Source of the DNA: Gracilaria domingensis
Taxonomy: Eukaryota > Rhodophyta > Florideophyceae > Gracilariales > Gracilariaceae
Length of the DNA stretch: 64,000 bases
Direction of reading: 5' to 3'
Assembly (NCBI GenBank): GCA_022539475.1
Contig: VCMS01000360.1
Location: 35,908-99,907, forward strand
The translations under genes and the position numbers were made by a program. Below the pieces are notes generated by a model. The model was not told the origin of the DNA and ran no database searches. It was given only the letters and a program-made list of their open reading frames with translations. Shown piece after piece: positions 24,369 to 34,975 of the stretch; within the stretch, counting starts at the first letter, position 1; each line of letters starts with the position of its first letter.

Positions 24369-25050
24369 AGTTTGTCGCATTTTGCGACACGCGCCACCAG
24401 CATCTGGCTTACGCGGTATTGATCGCGAGCTGCTTTCGCAGCTCAGGTGAGCTCGCGTCCAGGCCGAGGGCGACAATAAAGTAGACGCTGTCCGGCCCGA
24501 GTGAGGCCCGGTCAGAGGTCCGGACAGACGGGAACTTCACTCCCGGATCGCTTGCTTGCTCGATGCGAAGAAAGGACAGCGAACGAAGGCTCTGCTGCGC
24601 ACGCTTCCCATGCGCTCCACAACGCGAGTAACATTAGATGCAAAGAACAATTTGCTTCGCGAGGGACAATCATAAAAGCCTCCCAATCTCAGGAGACAAC
24701 CCACATCGGCAAGGCAGAACCGGTAGGGTGTGCCCTCTCTAGCTCTCTTTCAGAGCGACGCTTACCCGCCACCGTGCTGCACAAGCAAGCCCAACACGAA
24801 TCAACAAACAGACAACTATAACAAACTCTTTCAAACTGTATGACTTCGTTCTTCGTCTCCCAACTCATTTCTGCAAGACTCTCTTTATTCTGATATCTAT
24901 GGCCACCGCATAGGACGCATTTATTACTACTGCAACGCAAGCAGCCGATGCTTTGCACTGCAATTTATCAGGCATAGATGAGTCTAGCGTTGGTTGGCGT
25001 GTGGAGGGCTTCTACGAAAATCAATTCGATGATCCTGCCAACTTTCTGAG
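24369..25050. other. no supportable gene
   Basis: Opens with a short hairpin (GTCGCA / TGCGAC, about 24375-24390). Short frames only. Confidence 0.5.
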
Positions 25051-25213
25051 AGCGAATGAATTATGAGGCGTTGGAGAACAAGTCTGTTTATTCCTGGTTC
25101 TCCTCAGCACTGCCTTTATATTGAGTGTAGACAGCACAAAAGTGCTCTCGTAAGCACTAAAATATAAGCAGTTGAACAAACGGGTGCCACCTAATCTATA
25201 TTACTCCTGAGAT
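25051..25213. repeat. dispersed repeat, copy A (uninterrupted)
   Basis: About 160 bp starting AGCGAATGAATTATGAGGCG. A second, similar copy lies at 25832-25951 plus 30420-30460, split by copia-B. Contains two short hairpins (GGAGAAC...GTTCTCC and GTGCT...AGCAC). Confidence 0.75.
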
Positions 25214-25821
25214 CCTCCGTCGAACGGTAGGGGTTTAAGAGTCCAAAGGCGATAAAGCGGTATACGTTCGGAATCCAGAATAGGTGTGCACAGAGAAATA
25301 AGCTTATGCTTCAAAACGAAAGGGATCAGCCCGATAGTACCATCTGTGAAGTACTCCAGCAAAATAAGGCGACTACAGTTTAGGTTCTGCACCACCATCA
25401 AACTTAATTAGTTGTTGCGTTTTGTTCACCACTTCCATAAACTTCTGAACAGTCTGGTTACACCTCTTCGGTGCGTGGCTCAACGCAATCTTCGGAATCA
25501 TGCGCGCTAAAAGCCGCATAAATAGTTGAACGATTTTCCCGGTATTCTTGACAGTAATTATCCATTCAATAAAAGAACCAAATCCTTTGTTATCTTCCCC
25601 AGCCCCCGACGTCACTTCCATGTCATACGAGCATTACTGGCGGGCATCTTGAGGTTCCTGCTGTGCACTGGACAGTTCAGAAAAAACGACGAGATGCGTC
25701 TGACTTCAGTTGCTGTCATGAAAGGCGCGAAGAAGATAGATTCGGCATCAAAGGCGTCCTGTTCACTGACTAGAACAATGAAAGCATCGCAGTTGCGAGG
25801 GCAGCGTGCCCTCAGGCCCAT
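25201..25821 (-). pseudogene. decayed coding fragments, unrecognised
   Basis: Minus-strand frames 25821-25612, 25621-25373 and 25401-25201 overlap end to end and look protein-like (FIVLVSEQDAFDAESIFFAPF; GFGSFIEWIITVKN). They probably derive from one gene with two frameshifts. No domain recognised. They lie between the two copies of the dispersed repeat. Confidence 0.35.
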
Positions 25822-25831
25822 AACCTCTTAA

Positions 25832-25951
25832 AGCGAATGCATTATGAGGCGTTGGAGAACAAGACTGTGTGTCTGGTTCTCCTCAGCACTGCCTTTATAT
25901 TGAGTGTAGGCAGCACAAAGTGCTCTCGTAAGCACTAAAATATAAGCAGTT
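25832..25951. repeat. dispersed repeat, copy B left part
   Basis: Same sequence as 25051 onward. The continuation (AAACGGGTGCCAC...) is found at 30425-30460, on the other side of copia-B. Confidence 0.75.
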
Positions 25952-25956
25952 GAATA

Positions 25957-26287
25957 TGTGGAGAAACTGAAACGTCTGTGTAGCACATATTGCTCAAGAA
26001 CGTTGCAGTCTGGTTATACTGCAACGTCCGCATGGATCAACATGGTGCAAGACGTTGCACTGCACACTGGTGCAGTGGTTGGAAGTGACAAGTCAGCAGA
26101 GCGTTCCAAACGGGCTGCTCTCTAATCAGAAAAAGAGCGAGCACCGAAAATAAAAACATTAGTTGTAGTCTGTAACTTAGTTGCTGGAAGCTAGTGATAG
26201 ATAAATAGGTAGCTCGAACAAGTAAACAGCGGATCGAGGAGTCGATTTAACCCTTGTGAGACCAATCTACCTACCCCCCCTACAACA
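25957..26287 (+). repeat. 5' LTR of copia-B
   Basis: 331 bp, TGTGGAG...CTACAACA. A probable primer-binding site begins directly after it (GGTTATCAGGCCTACT, 26288 onward). Confidence 0.85.
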
Positions 26288-26369
26288 GGTTATCAGGCCT
26301 ACTACGAACTACTGTCGCGTGTTGCGGTTCTTTCTCTCTCTCTAGTGCGTCTCTGGCTACCGCATCGTC

Positions 26370-27173
26370 ATGGACGACACCTTTGTCAACGTCGCAAAGC
26401 TTCGCATTCCGCTTTTGAAGGCGGATAACTACTTCATGTGGTCACACAAAATGGAGCTGGTGTTGCGCTCCAAAGGTGTGTGGCCTCTGGTTACTGGCTC
26501 TGATCGGAAACCGGAGGACGAAGACGCTGTAGAGAAGTTCGAGAAGAAGAAGGATATCGCTCTGACATGCATACTACTCTCGGTACATGAATCCTATGTG
26601 GCATCGGTGATGAGGGGCCCGGCGGAGATATGGAAGACGCTAAAGTCGAACTTCGAAATGGTATCGCAGGCGAGCATAGACGCGCTACTAGAACAGTATC
26701 AGGATATGAAGATGACTACCGGAGAACGTGTGCTTGACTACATCAACCGACTTGCAGTCATCGAGATGAAGCTGAATAGTATCGGACACACTCTGTCTGA
26801 TGCCGAAAGGCTTAGAGAAATCCTGAGGAGCCTCACAAAGGACTTTGATGTGACAGCTGAAGTCATAAATCAGACTGGAACTACTCTAAAGGACGCTGTA
26901 CCGCGCTTGATCGCCCGTGAGGGGCAGTTGTTGAAGGACAGTCGGTCCTCTAGCTCCACTTCAGGACCTCTGAGAGCACTACAGGGGCGTACGAGGAAAC
27001 TTCGGGAGACCGGAAATGTTTCTTTTGTAACAAGAAAGGTCACATCAAGAAGAACTGCTGGGACAATCCTCGCAGTAAGAGTTACAAAGGAAAGAAGAAC
27101 GGCCATGAAGAGAAGCATTCGGATCGTGGAAATGGAAACGATAGTGTGGCCGGGATCTTCGCTGGACTGGTAG
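26370..27173 (+). pseudogene. copia-B gag
   Basis: ATG at 26370. LKADNYFMWSHKMELVLRSKGVWPLV is the N-terminal block of copia gag (Retrotran_gag_2-like), followed by the UBN2-like region (IWKTLKSNFEMVSQ; LDYINRLAVIEMKLNSIG). A CCHC knuckle (CFFCNKKGHIKKNC) is present at about 27017-27060 but in another frame, so a single-base shift lies just upstream, and the listed frame beyond about 26980 is not the natural one. Confidence 0.85.
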
Positions 27174-30100
27174 TGGTTGCTTTTGAAGATGAAGAGGCAC
27201 CAGTGATGGAGAAACTTGATGTATCTGATGCGAATGGATGTCGAGAGAACATCGTATTGAAGGAAGCCGGATACATAGCAAATCACCGAGATCATGAGGG
27301 ACAGGAGTTCTCATGGTACTTGGACTCAGGTGCATCGAAGCACATGACCAATAGCCAGAGCTACTTCGTTCGTGGCGTCCATTCCTCCACAAAGAAGACT
27401 GTATCAGTAAGAGACGGTGCAAAGCTGCAAGTTAATGGAGGGTACTGTAGAATGCTGGATTCGTGCAACAGAAGGTCAACGCGCCAGGATTGTTCTTAAC
27501 GACGTACTCCACGTTCCGGAGCTTATGTGTAACCTGCTGTCCGTCAGCGCTATTCGTCGTCGCGGATACATGACGGTGTTCATGTTTGACAATGAATGAT
27601 CAGGGATCACGGTAATTGTGAACCAGAGTAGCCTAGAAATTCTGACAGTAGGGAAGGAACTTGATGAAGGATTGTACGAAATCAAGCTTGCTCCATCTGA
27701 AAACCGAGGAACTAACGTTTTGATTGCGCAGGACAAAGAGAACTATGCGCTAACCTGGCATAGATGTCTCGGCCACGCAAGCTTAGACTACATTCGGAAG
27801 ACTCTGCGAATCATCAACGGCGTGTACTGATACACGACTTTGGACACTGCGAACCGTGTGCGGAAGGCAAAGCCACTCGAGCACCGCGGATGCCAAGCGA
27901 TGCATCGAAGAAGGACATGGAGGTTCTTGACCTTGTCCACTCAGACGTCATGGGACCCATGAACGTTGAGAGCTTGTCAAAAGCGAAGTACGCGCTGACC
28001 ACGTATGACGACAAGACTTGCCTGTCTGCAGTGCGGTTCTCACGAACACGGGCGCAAGTAGAAGATCGAATCAAGGACATGATCACCTGGTTTGATACTC
28101 AGTGTGGATGAGAGCTGAAACGGTTCAGGTTTGACAACGCCGGCGAGTATTTGTCCGGTGCACTGCAGAACTGGTTGGACAGCAAAGGAGTGATCATGGA
28201 ACCGAGTCCGGCATACAGCCCTGAGTCCAACGGAAAGGCAGAGACACTCAATCTTACACTGAATGACAAAGATCGAACGATGTTACGGATGATTGAAGGG
28301 ACACCACGCAGTCGCCAACTGTGGGCAGAAGCCGTAAACACAGCGAACTACATCCTGAACCGCACATTCGTTTGACGCGAAGGGGAGCCTCACATGACTC
28401 CGATAGATGCTTTTACTGGTATCAAGCCTAACCTATCGCACTTACGATCCTTCGGGGCACAATGTTATGTACACATCCCGGAGGAGCGCCATCAACGTAG
28501 TGCAAAGTACGAAAAGCGGCCCATCAAGGAGATCCTTGTCGGGCGTGAGAGGGGCAAGTGCTACAGAGCTTACATTCCGAACGAGAACAAAGTGATTGTT
28601 TCTTAAGGTGTCACATTCAATGAAGAGGTGACTGGATGGAAGCCTGTATCTGAGACGGAATCTCTCTCTGGACCAGAGAAGGTCGACCTCAGTGAGGTAG
28701 ACCACTGTGAAGAGGATCATGAAGTGCAGATGGATGTGAAGCAAGACGATATGGCTGGAATGGAATCGAAGAAGCAAGAAGATCAGAAGCAGGAAGATTT
28801 GGTGGATGATGAAGTGAAGGAGGAAGAAGAGTTTGTGGACGCACAAATGCAGTATTCCTACGACCCGCAGCTTGTGACTCACTACCCAGATGAGCCAAGA
28901 AGGTCCAATCGATCCCGCTAAGCACCGAGTCGATACACACCAGACGCCACATGGCATTACTCACCACTAGTGTCTTGGGAAACCCTGTGGACGACAGTCC
29001 GCTGACTGCTCGTGACGATTTGCAGGGAAACGACGCCAAAGACTGGCGAGCAGCCATGCGCGAAGAGATGGATCATATGGCTCAGAGATCTGTATGGGAA
29101 CTGGTTCCGCCTCCAGAGAACTGCCAACCTATCAGGAGCAGGTGGATTTTTCTCAAGAAACGAGGTTACACCGGCGCGATAGAGCGATACCGTGCACGAT
29201 TGGTAAATGAAGGCTTTTCACAACGTCCTGGACTGGACTATGAGGAACTGTTTTGCCCTGTTGTAAAGTATGGTACAGTAAGAGCCGTACTGTCGCACAT
29301 GGTGGCAAATGATCTTGATGCTATTCAGCTTAATGTTAGAACGGCGTTCCTGTTTGATGATCTCACTTAAGACCTTTACATGAAACAACCGGAAGGTTTC
29401 ATGAATGAACAATGTAGGGATCACGTGTACAAGCTGAAGAAGGCCATTTATGGCCTAAAGCAGGCATCGCGCGCATGAAGGACCAAGTTTAAGGCTACCA
29501 TGAAGAAGAATGGCTGCCCTGTTTCTGAGAACGACCCTGGCCTCTTCCTTTATAACAGTAGTGAGGGACGGATGACCATTCTTGTGTACGTAAATGACAG
29601 TATCATTTTCGGAAAAGACAGGGACAGTTTGCTGGAGTTTGTGAAGGAAGTACAAGCCCATGTCGACCATGAGGTCTACGATGAGCCACGGAAGTTTCTC
29701 GGGATGATCATCGAACGTAGCGCTGGCAGGAAGTCACTCAATCTACACAATCAACAGATGATAGAGCGACTTGCTTCAAAGTTTTATGTGCAGGATGGTG
29801 CCTAAGTTAACGTTCCTATGCAGAACAAAATTTTACCAAAGGCGTCAGATGTTAATGAAGATGTTGGAAATCTTCATTACAGGGAACTGGTAGGCTCCTT
29901 GCTGCATCTGGTAATCACTGTGCGTTCTGACATCGCCTTTTTGGACTCCTATCTCTCGCACTTCATTGTAAAGTACTCATGCAAGCGAACACTAGAGTGC
30001 GGCTATGAATGTCCTCAAGTATTTTAGCACCACGAAAGATGCTAAGATTGTGTATCGTACTGTTAATACTGTTGGACTGGGAGCACCTGCAGATGCGGAC

Positions 30101-30390
30101 TTTGCTGGCGATAAAAAGGACAGGAAGGCTACTACTGGCTTCCTCTTTACGTATGCGGGAGGCCCTATTTCGTGGAGAAGCAAGAAGCAGACTGTTGTAG
30201 CTCAGTCTACTCTAGAAGCGAAATATGCTGCAATGTTCTTCGCTGTTTGAGAGGAAGTGTGGGTAGGACAATTATTTAACGAACTGCTTGGATACGAAGC
30301 TCTCAGAAGTATTGACATCTTTGGAGATAATCAGAGCATGATTTGTTTGTGCCACGATGAAGTCCCAAACCAGAAAACAAAGCACATGTG
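27146..30390 (+). pseudogene. copia-B pol: protease, integrase, RT, RNase H
   Basis: Protease WYLDSGASKHMTN (about 27316). GAG-pre-integrase LTWHRCLGHASLDYIRK with CEPCAEGKATR. Integrase core VHSDVMGPM, RFDNAGEYL and PESNGKAETLN. RT with YRARLVNEGFSQRPGLDYEELFCPVV and LVYVNDSIIFG, where the catalytic YVDD is YVND. RNase H ends near KTKHM. Several stops are substitutions in an otherwise continuous frame (TGA 28109, TGA 28373, TAA 28604, TAA 29368, TGA 29476, TAA 29803, TGA 30248); frame changes occur near 27500, 27800, 28930 and 30000. Dead element. Confidence 0.88.
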
Positions 30391-30419
30391 AGACCAATCT
30401 ACCTACCCCTCCTACAACA
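30387..30419 (+). repeat. 3' LTR remnant of copia-B (33 bp)
   Basis: Matches 26255-26287 of the 5' LTR with one difference. It joins RNase H coding sequence directly, so a deletion removed the RNase H tail, polypurine tract and about 300 bp of LTR. Confidence 0.85.
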
Positions 30420-30460
30420 GAATAAACGGGTGCCACACAATCTATATTTCTCCTGAGAAA
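30420..30460. repeat. dispersed repeat, copy B right part
   Basis: GAATAAACGGGTGCCAC onward matches 25173-25213 of copy A. Confidence 0.7.
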
Positions 30461-30848
30461 CTTCAAGCTGAATGAGAACACCGTTTCTTTGGTTACAGCT
30501 GTTTTGACTTCCGTTTCTCTGCTGCTGCTTATGGATATTGCGTTTCGCATTTTTGTCCGAGCGAAGAAAGATCAAGTCTCGAAAAGAATGATTTGCAGAC
30601 AGAATGTGATCTACCTACTCTAGTCCGGTTAGTCTGCCAGCAGGGCCGCAGCAGACCTGCTGTTATCACTCCCGCAAGCATATAAGGACAAGAATGCAGA
30701 AGATAGAAACGGGGGAAAGGTTGATCTGTAGTCCAAGTCTTCCCGGTCAACTTGCACATCTTTGGTTCTAATCTGCACCGGTTTGGCGATTGTCTCGGTG
30801 GATTTCTTATTCATATTCTTTTCCAGCAATCGAGTTTCTGTATACGTA

Positions 30849-31823
30849 ATGCAATTTGATGAAGCTCCGATCTTCGAGTTTAGGGATCGCGGTTGCGAGT
30901 ACACAGCTAACTCCTTGAACAACGCTTGTCACCATACAGCATTGACCGAGAACCCTGGCTTTGAATCACAAGCCAACATTAAGATTTGTTCAAGATGGGA
31001 GATCGATGTGATTGCGAATGATGCCACGCCAGAGGTTCGTCAAAAGGCTGTGCTGCGCCTCATCGCTTCTAATATTCAGGTGGAAGCACAAGTTCTTTTA
31101 TGGGATAAGATATTGACGATGAGATATGTCATTGGAGTGTTGAATAGCCTCCCTGGAAGCTCTGGAACCCTGTATTTCGGAAGACAGAATGTCACCGACG
31201 AGGATATGAAGATTGCTTTGTTGCGTCGTGTTGAACGAACGAATTTGACGATCTTAGAAACATCTTTGATAGAAGAAGCGGACAACTCTGCCGAGCCAAG
31301 TATAGGACTTCTCCGACGTCATTTAGAAAGTGAAAGAGCTGGAGTGGAAATATCGATGTGTTTGGGAGAATTGCTTCTGAAAAAAACGCACTTGAAATAC
31401 TTTCCACACGTGTTAGAGATAGAAGATGAATATTTGAAAATAGGGTGGTACCTGCGTGACTTGCTTCGGTCCATAATGCTATTAATAGGCAGGGGAGCTA
31501 GAATCAAATTGGAGGGTGAAGATGATGAACGATTGATTGAATAAGAACCATTGGTGCTCTACAACAGGCTATGGTTGGGAATTGTACACAGCATAGCAAT
31601 CTTCATGGGCCTGCTTTTTGTGTTGGTTGTTCTGGTGATTGCAAGATTGGAGAGCCGAGTGGACGCTTGATGGGCATGGAAGGAATTCTTTGAAGATACG
31701 CCCACCATCAAGGACTTTGGCAGAGGAAATGACTCGTTTATAGAACGGAGCTTGATCTGCGATATGAATGGAAAGTTGGAGTACGGATATGAACCAAAAA
31801 CCTTTCTTTCGAGTGACAGTTGA
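30849..31823 (+). pseudogene. membrane-anchored protein frame interrupted by two stops, unrecognised
   Basis: From ATG 30849 a 231-codon frame encodes a soluble, helix-rich protein (KAVLRLIASNIQVEAQVLLWDKIL; YLRDLLRSIMLLIGRGARI), ending at TAA 31542-31544. The same frame then runs on through 41 sense codons that form a strong transmembrane helix (SIAIFMGLLFVLVVLVIARLE), stops at TGA 31668-31670, and continues for another 50 sense codons to TGA 31821-31823. Persistence of protein-like sequence in one frame across both stops suggests either recent nonsense decay or readthrough. No family recognised. No intron signals needed to explain it. Confidence 0.55.
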
Positions 31824-32271
31824 ACTAAAATTTTCTCGTTGGCGTGTGTCCAAAAAGTTATCTTCGTTTATTGTGTCTCTCTCGTTAAGCTCTCAGAGCG
31901 ATCTTTATTGTTTCGGGACTGTGGGAGACACAGGCGAGCAAACGCTCATCCGCAGAGCAAAACTTTGCGCGTTCAGGGCGTTCCATCGGAACGTCACAGC
32001 TCCCAGGGTGGGAGGTGTGGGTACTTAAAAAGCCTAAACTAGAAGCAAGTATCGTATGGTTAGAACAGGTTGACGATGAAGCACCGCGGTAGTGACGAAG
32101 AATCTGCACTCAGTCAGCTTCGGAGCCTTTGTCACTGTGCGCGACCAAAAGATCGTTCTTCCCGCCAAAACTTCCGTTCCAAATAAATTCTCTTCCTGGT
32201 TCCCGGAAATTCCACGAAAAGTGTTGAAAAGAATCAAAGAATCAAATAAAACAATCCAGGCATGTAGCTAA
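31824..32271. other. no supportable gene
   Basis: Short frames only; probable 3' flank of the convergent NADAR gene. Confidence 0.5.
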
Positions 32272-32862
32272 TTAATTAATTGACAAACTGGTCTCATCTG
32301 CGCCCCTAATCTCACGAAGACGATCTCGCACCATCATGAGAGTTTCTCCAAGCAAATTCAATCCTCTCCACTTTGTCGGATCGCATTTGTAGACATTCGT
32401 AGCACTCATTCCTATGCCCCAGATCTGATCTCTCTTCGCTGCCTCCACCAATATGCGATCGCCGGTTTCCAGCAGAAAACGACCCGCCTTCTTGCACTGT
32501 GAAAACTTCAAGAAACATCCCTCTTCTACAATTTGAAGACGGTGTTGCTTCCACACTTCGTTATCGAAGTTGCGCACCTCTCTTCCAAGCATTTTTGCTT
32601 CCAAGGGCGTTGAGGCGCTCAGAATTGCTTGTGCTGTTTCTTGATCGCCAAAAACAACAGCTTTCCCGTGCATCATGTAGTGCTCTGATGTAGGAAACTG
32701 GCGATTTTCGGAATCGGTAAAGGGCTGTGGACATTGCCAGAAGTTTGACAACATTGCTTGCGGTCCAAGTGCAGCATCGTGGCCATAAAAGAATACAAAA
32801 GAAGCCTCTGAATTCGGCCCGTGTGCGATAAGAGCCTGACGAGAATACGGCCTTTCGTCCAT
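32272..32862 (-). CDS. NADAR-domain protein (YbiA-like N-glycosidase family)
   Basis: A 196-aa single-domain protein of typical NADAR (DUF1768) length, intron-free, ATG at 32862. Signature blocks appear in order: FVFFYGHDA, LSNFW, QFPTSEHYMMHGKAVVFGD, AQAILSASTPLEAKMLGREVRNFD, KFSQCKKAGRFLLETGDRILVEAA, DQIWGIGMSA and WRGLNLLGETLMMVRDRL. The family hydrolyses N-glycosidic bonds. Known members act on reactive riboflavin-pathway intermediates (E. coli YbiA) or remove ADP-ribose from guanine in NADAR-DarT contexts. No DarT-like partner is adjacent, so a metabolite-repair role is more likely. All conserved blocks are intact. Confidence 0.93.
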   Translation of the reverse strand: MDERPYSRQALIAHGPNSEASFVFFYGHDAALGPQAMLSNFWQCPQPFTDSENRQFPTSEHYMMHGKAVVFGDQETAQAILSASTPLEAKMLGREVRNFDNEVWKQHRLQIVEEGCFLKFSQCKKAGRFLLETGDRILVEAAKRDQIWGIGMSATNVYKCDPTKWRGLNLLGETLMMVRDRLREIRGADETSLSIN

Positions 32863-33838
32863 GGCGTGTCACACAGTGCTGCTATCAAATGAAAGTAGTA
32901 GAGATTCAAGTCGACAGCCGCTTTACATATGGGAAGCGTTTAAGATTTATATACCGTTAGTAGACAACTTAAGTGGTCGCCAAGAAAGCACGTTTCTCGG
33001 GCATGTCATGTCATGTGCTGAGTCGGGTGCTGGGTGTGCTGGCATGTCATGCCTACATCACCGACTTCGCCCGCGACGCATTAAACAGTTGGAACGTTTT
33101 AAAAAAGTTTAGGATATTTTGAACATCTGAATCGATGTTTACTTTGTTTTCGAAACGTTTGGTACGTGTACACCTCACAACCATTCCATTCAAATGTTCC
33201 ATTGCTTCAACCCGTTCCAGTCATGTCCCCCACAGAATGCTTTATCACACAATCAGCGATTCGTTTACACTCACCCAATTCAAGTACGCATTGTGAATCA
33301 AAATGAGCAGACCTCCATCAAAGCTATGGCTCTACATTCTATGTTTTCTAGAGTATCGAGGAAGTTGTTTTATTTGAGCTGTAATGGGTGGCGATCACGG
33401 CGAGGATCTTTCTATCTAGTTTGTGTCAGCACAAACTATCGACGCCTTGCATGTATCATGCTCTGCACGACGGCGTTCAGCTCTTCGAACGCCGACGTGC
33501 CACTCTCCTCTGTCGTGATCGCTCCTTTTGTTCTTTGAACTCCCCACCCTCCACACCCGGGAGCAGTAGCCGTTCTCTGGACGCTACTGTTGATGGTCAT
33601 TCTCATGACCGTCATTGTATCTTTACTACAAAAGGTACTACCCTATCACACCCAAACGTAAAGATCTCTTGCGCGCCAACACGACTAGCAGAGAATAAAT
33701 AGAGAAACTCAATCCAACGTCATAACACCACGCGCAAAATGCAAGTTTTGCAGGCTAATAACTAAGTGAGATTGCAATTTCAATCTCACGAGATTGTCAC
33801 AAGCACGCCCCTGGCCTTTGGTGGAGTGACAAAATTAG
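32863..33838. other. no supportable gene
   Basis: Holds the NADAR gene's promoter side (upstream of 32862). TGTCATG-type short repeats lie near 33005-33050. No coding signal. Confidence 0.5.
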
Positions 33839-34342
33839 GCACGAGGAATTAAGTTCAAGGAAGAAGCGTTGAAAGAGACCCTCATCATTAAATGGCAGAA
33901 AGCTTCTGCCCAAGTGACATTACCCAACGCACTTTCAGAGCTGGAGTTCTGATGCAGACGATATGGGGCGCTAATCGAAGCTTTGGCAAGGGGGTTAGAA
34001 GGGATGACGAGGATGTGGAAGAGGACGAAAGTTTCGGCGTCGAAATTTGGAGAAGAGGAACGAGATCTGCGCCAGACTGCTGTCCCCAAAAAAAAAAAAT
34101 GGAGAAAGAGAAACTGGGCAGATTTGGTTTGCAACATCAAGGATTATGATGGAGCACGATTTCCTACACATGAGCAGGCATCCCGCATGCCTTAGAAAAA
34201 TCAAATCAAGCAATCTCTCATTTCAAATATGTTTAGCGACACTCAGAGTTCTTGGAGCCAAGGCTCTAAGCAGTTGGGGCCAACGTTGGCCATGCCCAGG
34301 GTTTCGGAACCCAGTGGGACTGTTTATTGTAAATTTTGTTAG
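33839..34342 (+). pseudogene. degenerate lysine-rich coding frame, unrecognised
   Basis: One frame stays protein-like for 167 codons with only two stops, TGA at about 33950 and TAG at about 34193. Blocks such as FKEEALKETLIIKWQKAS, GALIEALARGLEGMTRMWKR and KKKKWRKRNWADLVCNI suggest a basic, helical DNA- or RNA-binding protein. No ATG starts the first segment. The poly-A tract at 34087-34099 encodes the Lys run. Confidence 0.35.
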
Positions 34343-34462
34343 CCTTTACTAATGCAACATCAACAATCGATTCACGTCATTTGCGGCGGTTTGTAGGTAA
34401 ATCAATTGACATTGCTACGAATTTGATGATAAGAATAAGCGGCGAGAAAAGCTCTACAGGCT

Positions 34463-34912
34463 CTAAACAAGGTTGCAAGCCTTGCAACAATTGAAGAACT
34501 TGGTACTATCTGCAGTAGAATCTCTAAACGAGCAGGGCCCGCAGCACGTACCAAAAGGCTCACCAGTATCCTCGATGCGTTCGCATTCAACGTTATTACC
34601 AGTCATTCTACTATACAGAACGTACTGAGCGCCTTCAACTTCTAGCAAGTGGGCGGCCAAATTAGGTTTGATTGTATCACCAATTTGGGGAACGTCATCA
34701 TCATCATCACCGTCAACGCGATACACCACGTACGAATTCTTCGGCGGATTAACCTTTCTTCCATACTGCGTGCAGTGCCAGCACATTCTCGTTGGCATTC
34801 CCGTGTCACATATTGGGCGATTGTTGGAGCAAGTAATTGTCAATGCGCAAGAGCAACGAAAACTTCCAACGGAGACCAAGAACAAAAGAGAGAAGTAGGA
34901 ACGGAGATGCAT
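34463..34912 (-). CDS. small secreted cysteine-rich protein, unrecognised
   Basis: ATG at 34912 gives 149 aa. Residues 1-23 form a classic signal peptide (LRSYFSLLFLVSVGSF with a short polar end, likely cut before LTITC). The mature part has 11 Cys, in two clusters: an N-terminal C-x6-C-x8-C-x2-C block and a C-terminal block with CC-x2-C and CC-x2-C spacings, separated by an acidic linker with a D5 run (DGDDDDDVPQ). The pattern suggests a disulfide-stabilised extracellular protein; the C-terminal paired-Cys block resembles cystine-knot-like spacing, but no family is certain. Intron-free, with convincing codon structure. Confidence 0.7.
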   Translation of the reverse strand: MHLRSYFSLLFLVSVGSFRCSCALTITCSNNRPICDTGMPTRMCWHCTQYGRKVNPPKNSYVVYRVDGDDDDDVPQIGDTIKPNLAAHLLEVEGAQYVLYSRMTGNNVECERIEDTGEPFGTCCGPCSFRDSTADSTKFFNCCKACNLV

Positions 34913-34975
34913 AGCGAGGGCAGGAGAGGGGAGTTTCGATGCTCGATTCGAGCAGTTTCTGAGTTTGATTACCAA

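Larger units (their letters stand above)
25957..30419 (+). mobile_element. copia-B, Ty1/copia retrotransposon (decayed)
   Basis: Starts TGTGGAGAAACTG and ends CTACAACA, flanked on both sides by the 5-bp duplication GAATA (25952-25956, 30420-30424). Order 5' LTR, gag, protease, integrase, RT, RNase H is Ty1/copia. The 3' LTR keeps only its last 33 bp, and coding frames carry many stops. The neighbouring dispersed repeat provides the empty-site sequence. Confidence 0.9.

Noticed and set aside
27146-30250. reassigned stop codons suggested by repeated in-frame TGA/TAA in copia-B
   Set aside because: Frameshifts and a mutated catalytic site are also present, and intact genes here end with normal stops, so ordinary decay explains it.
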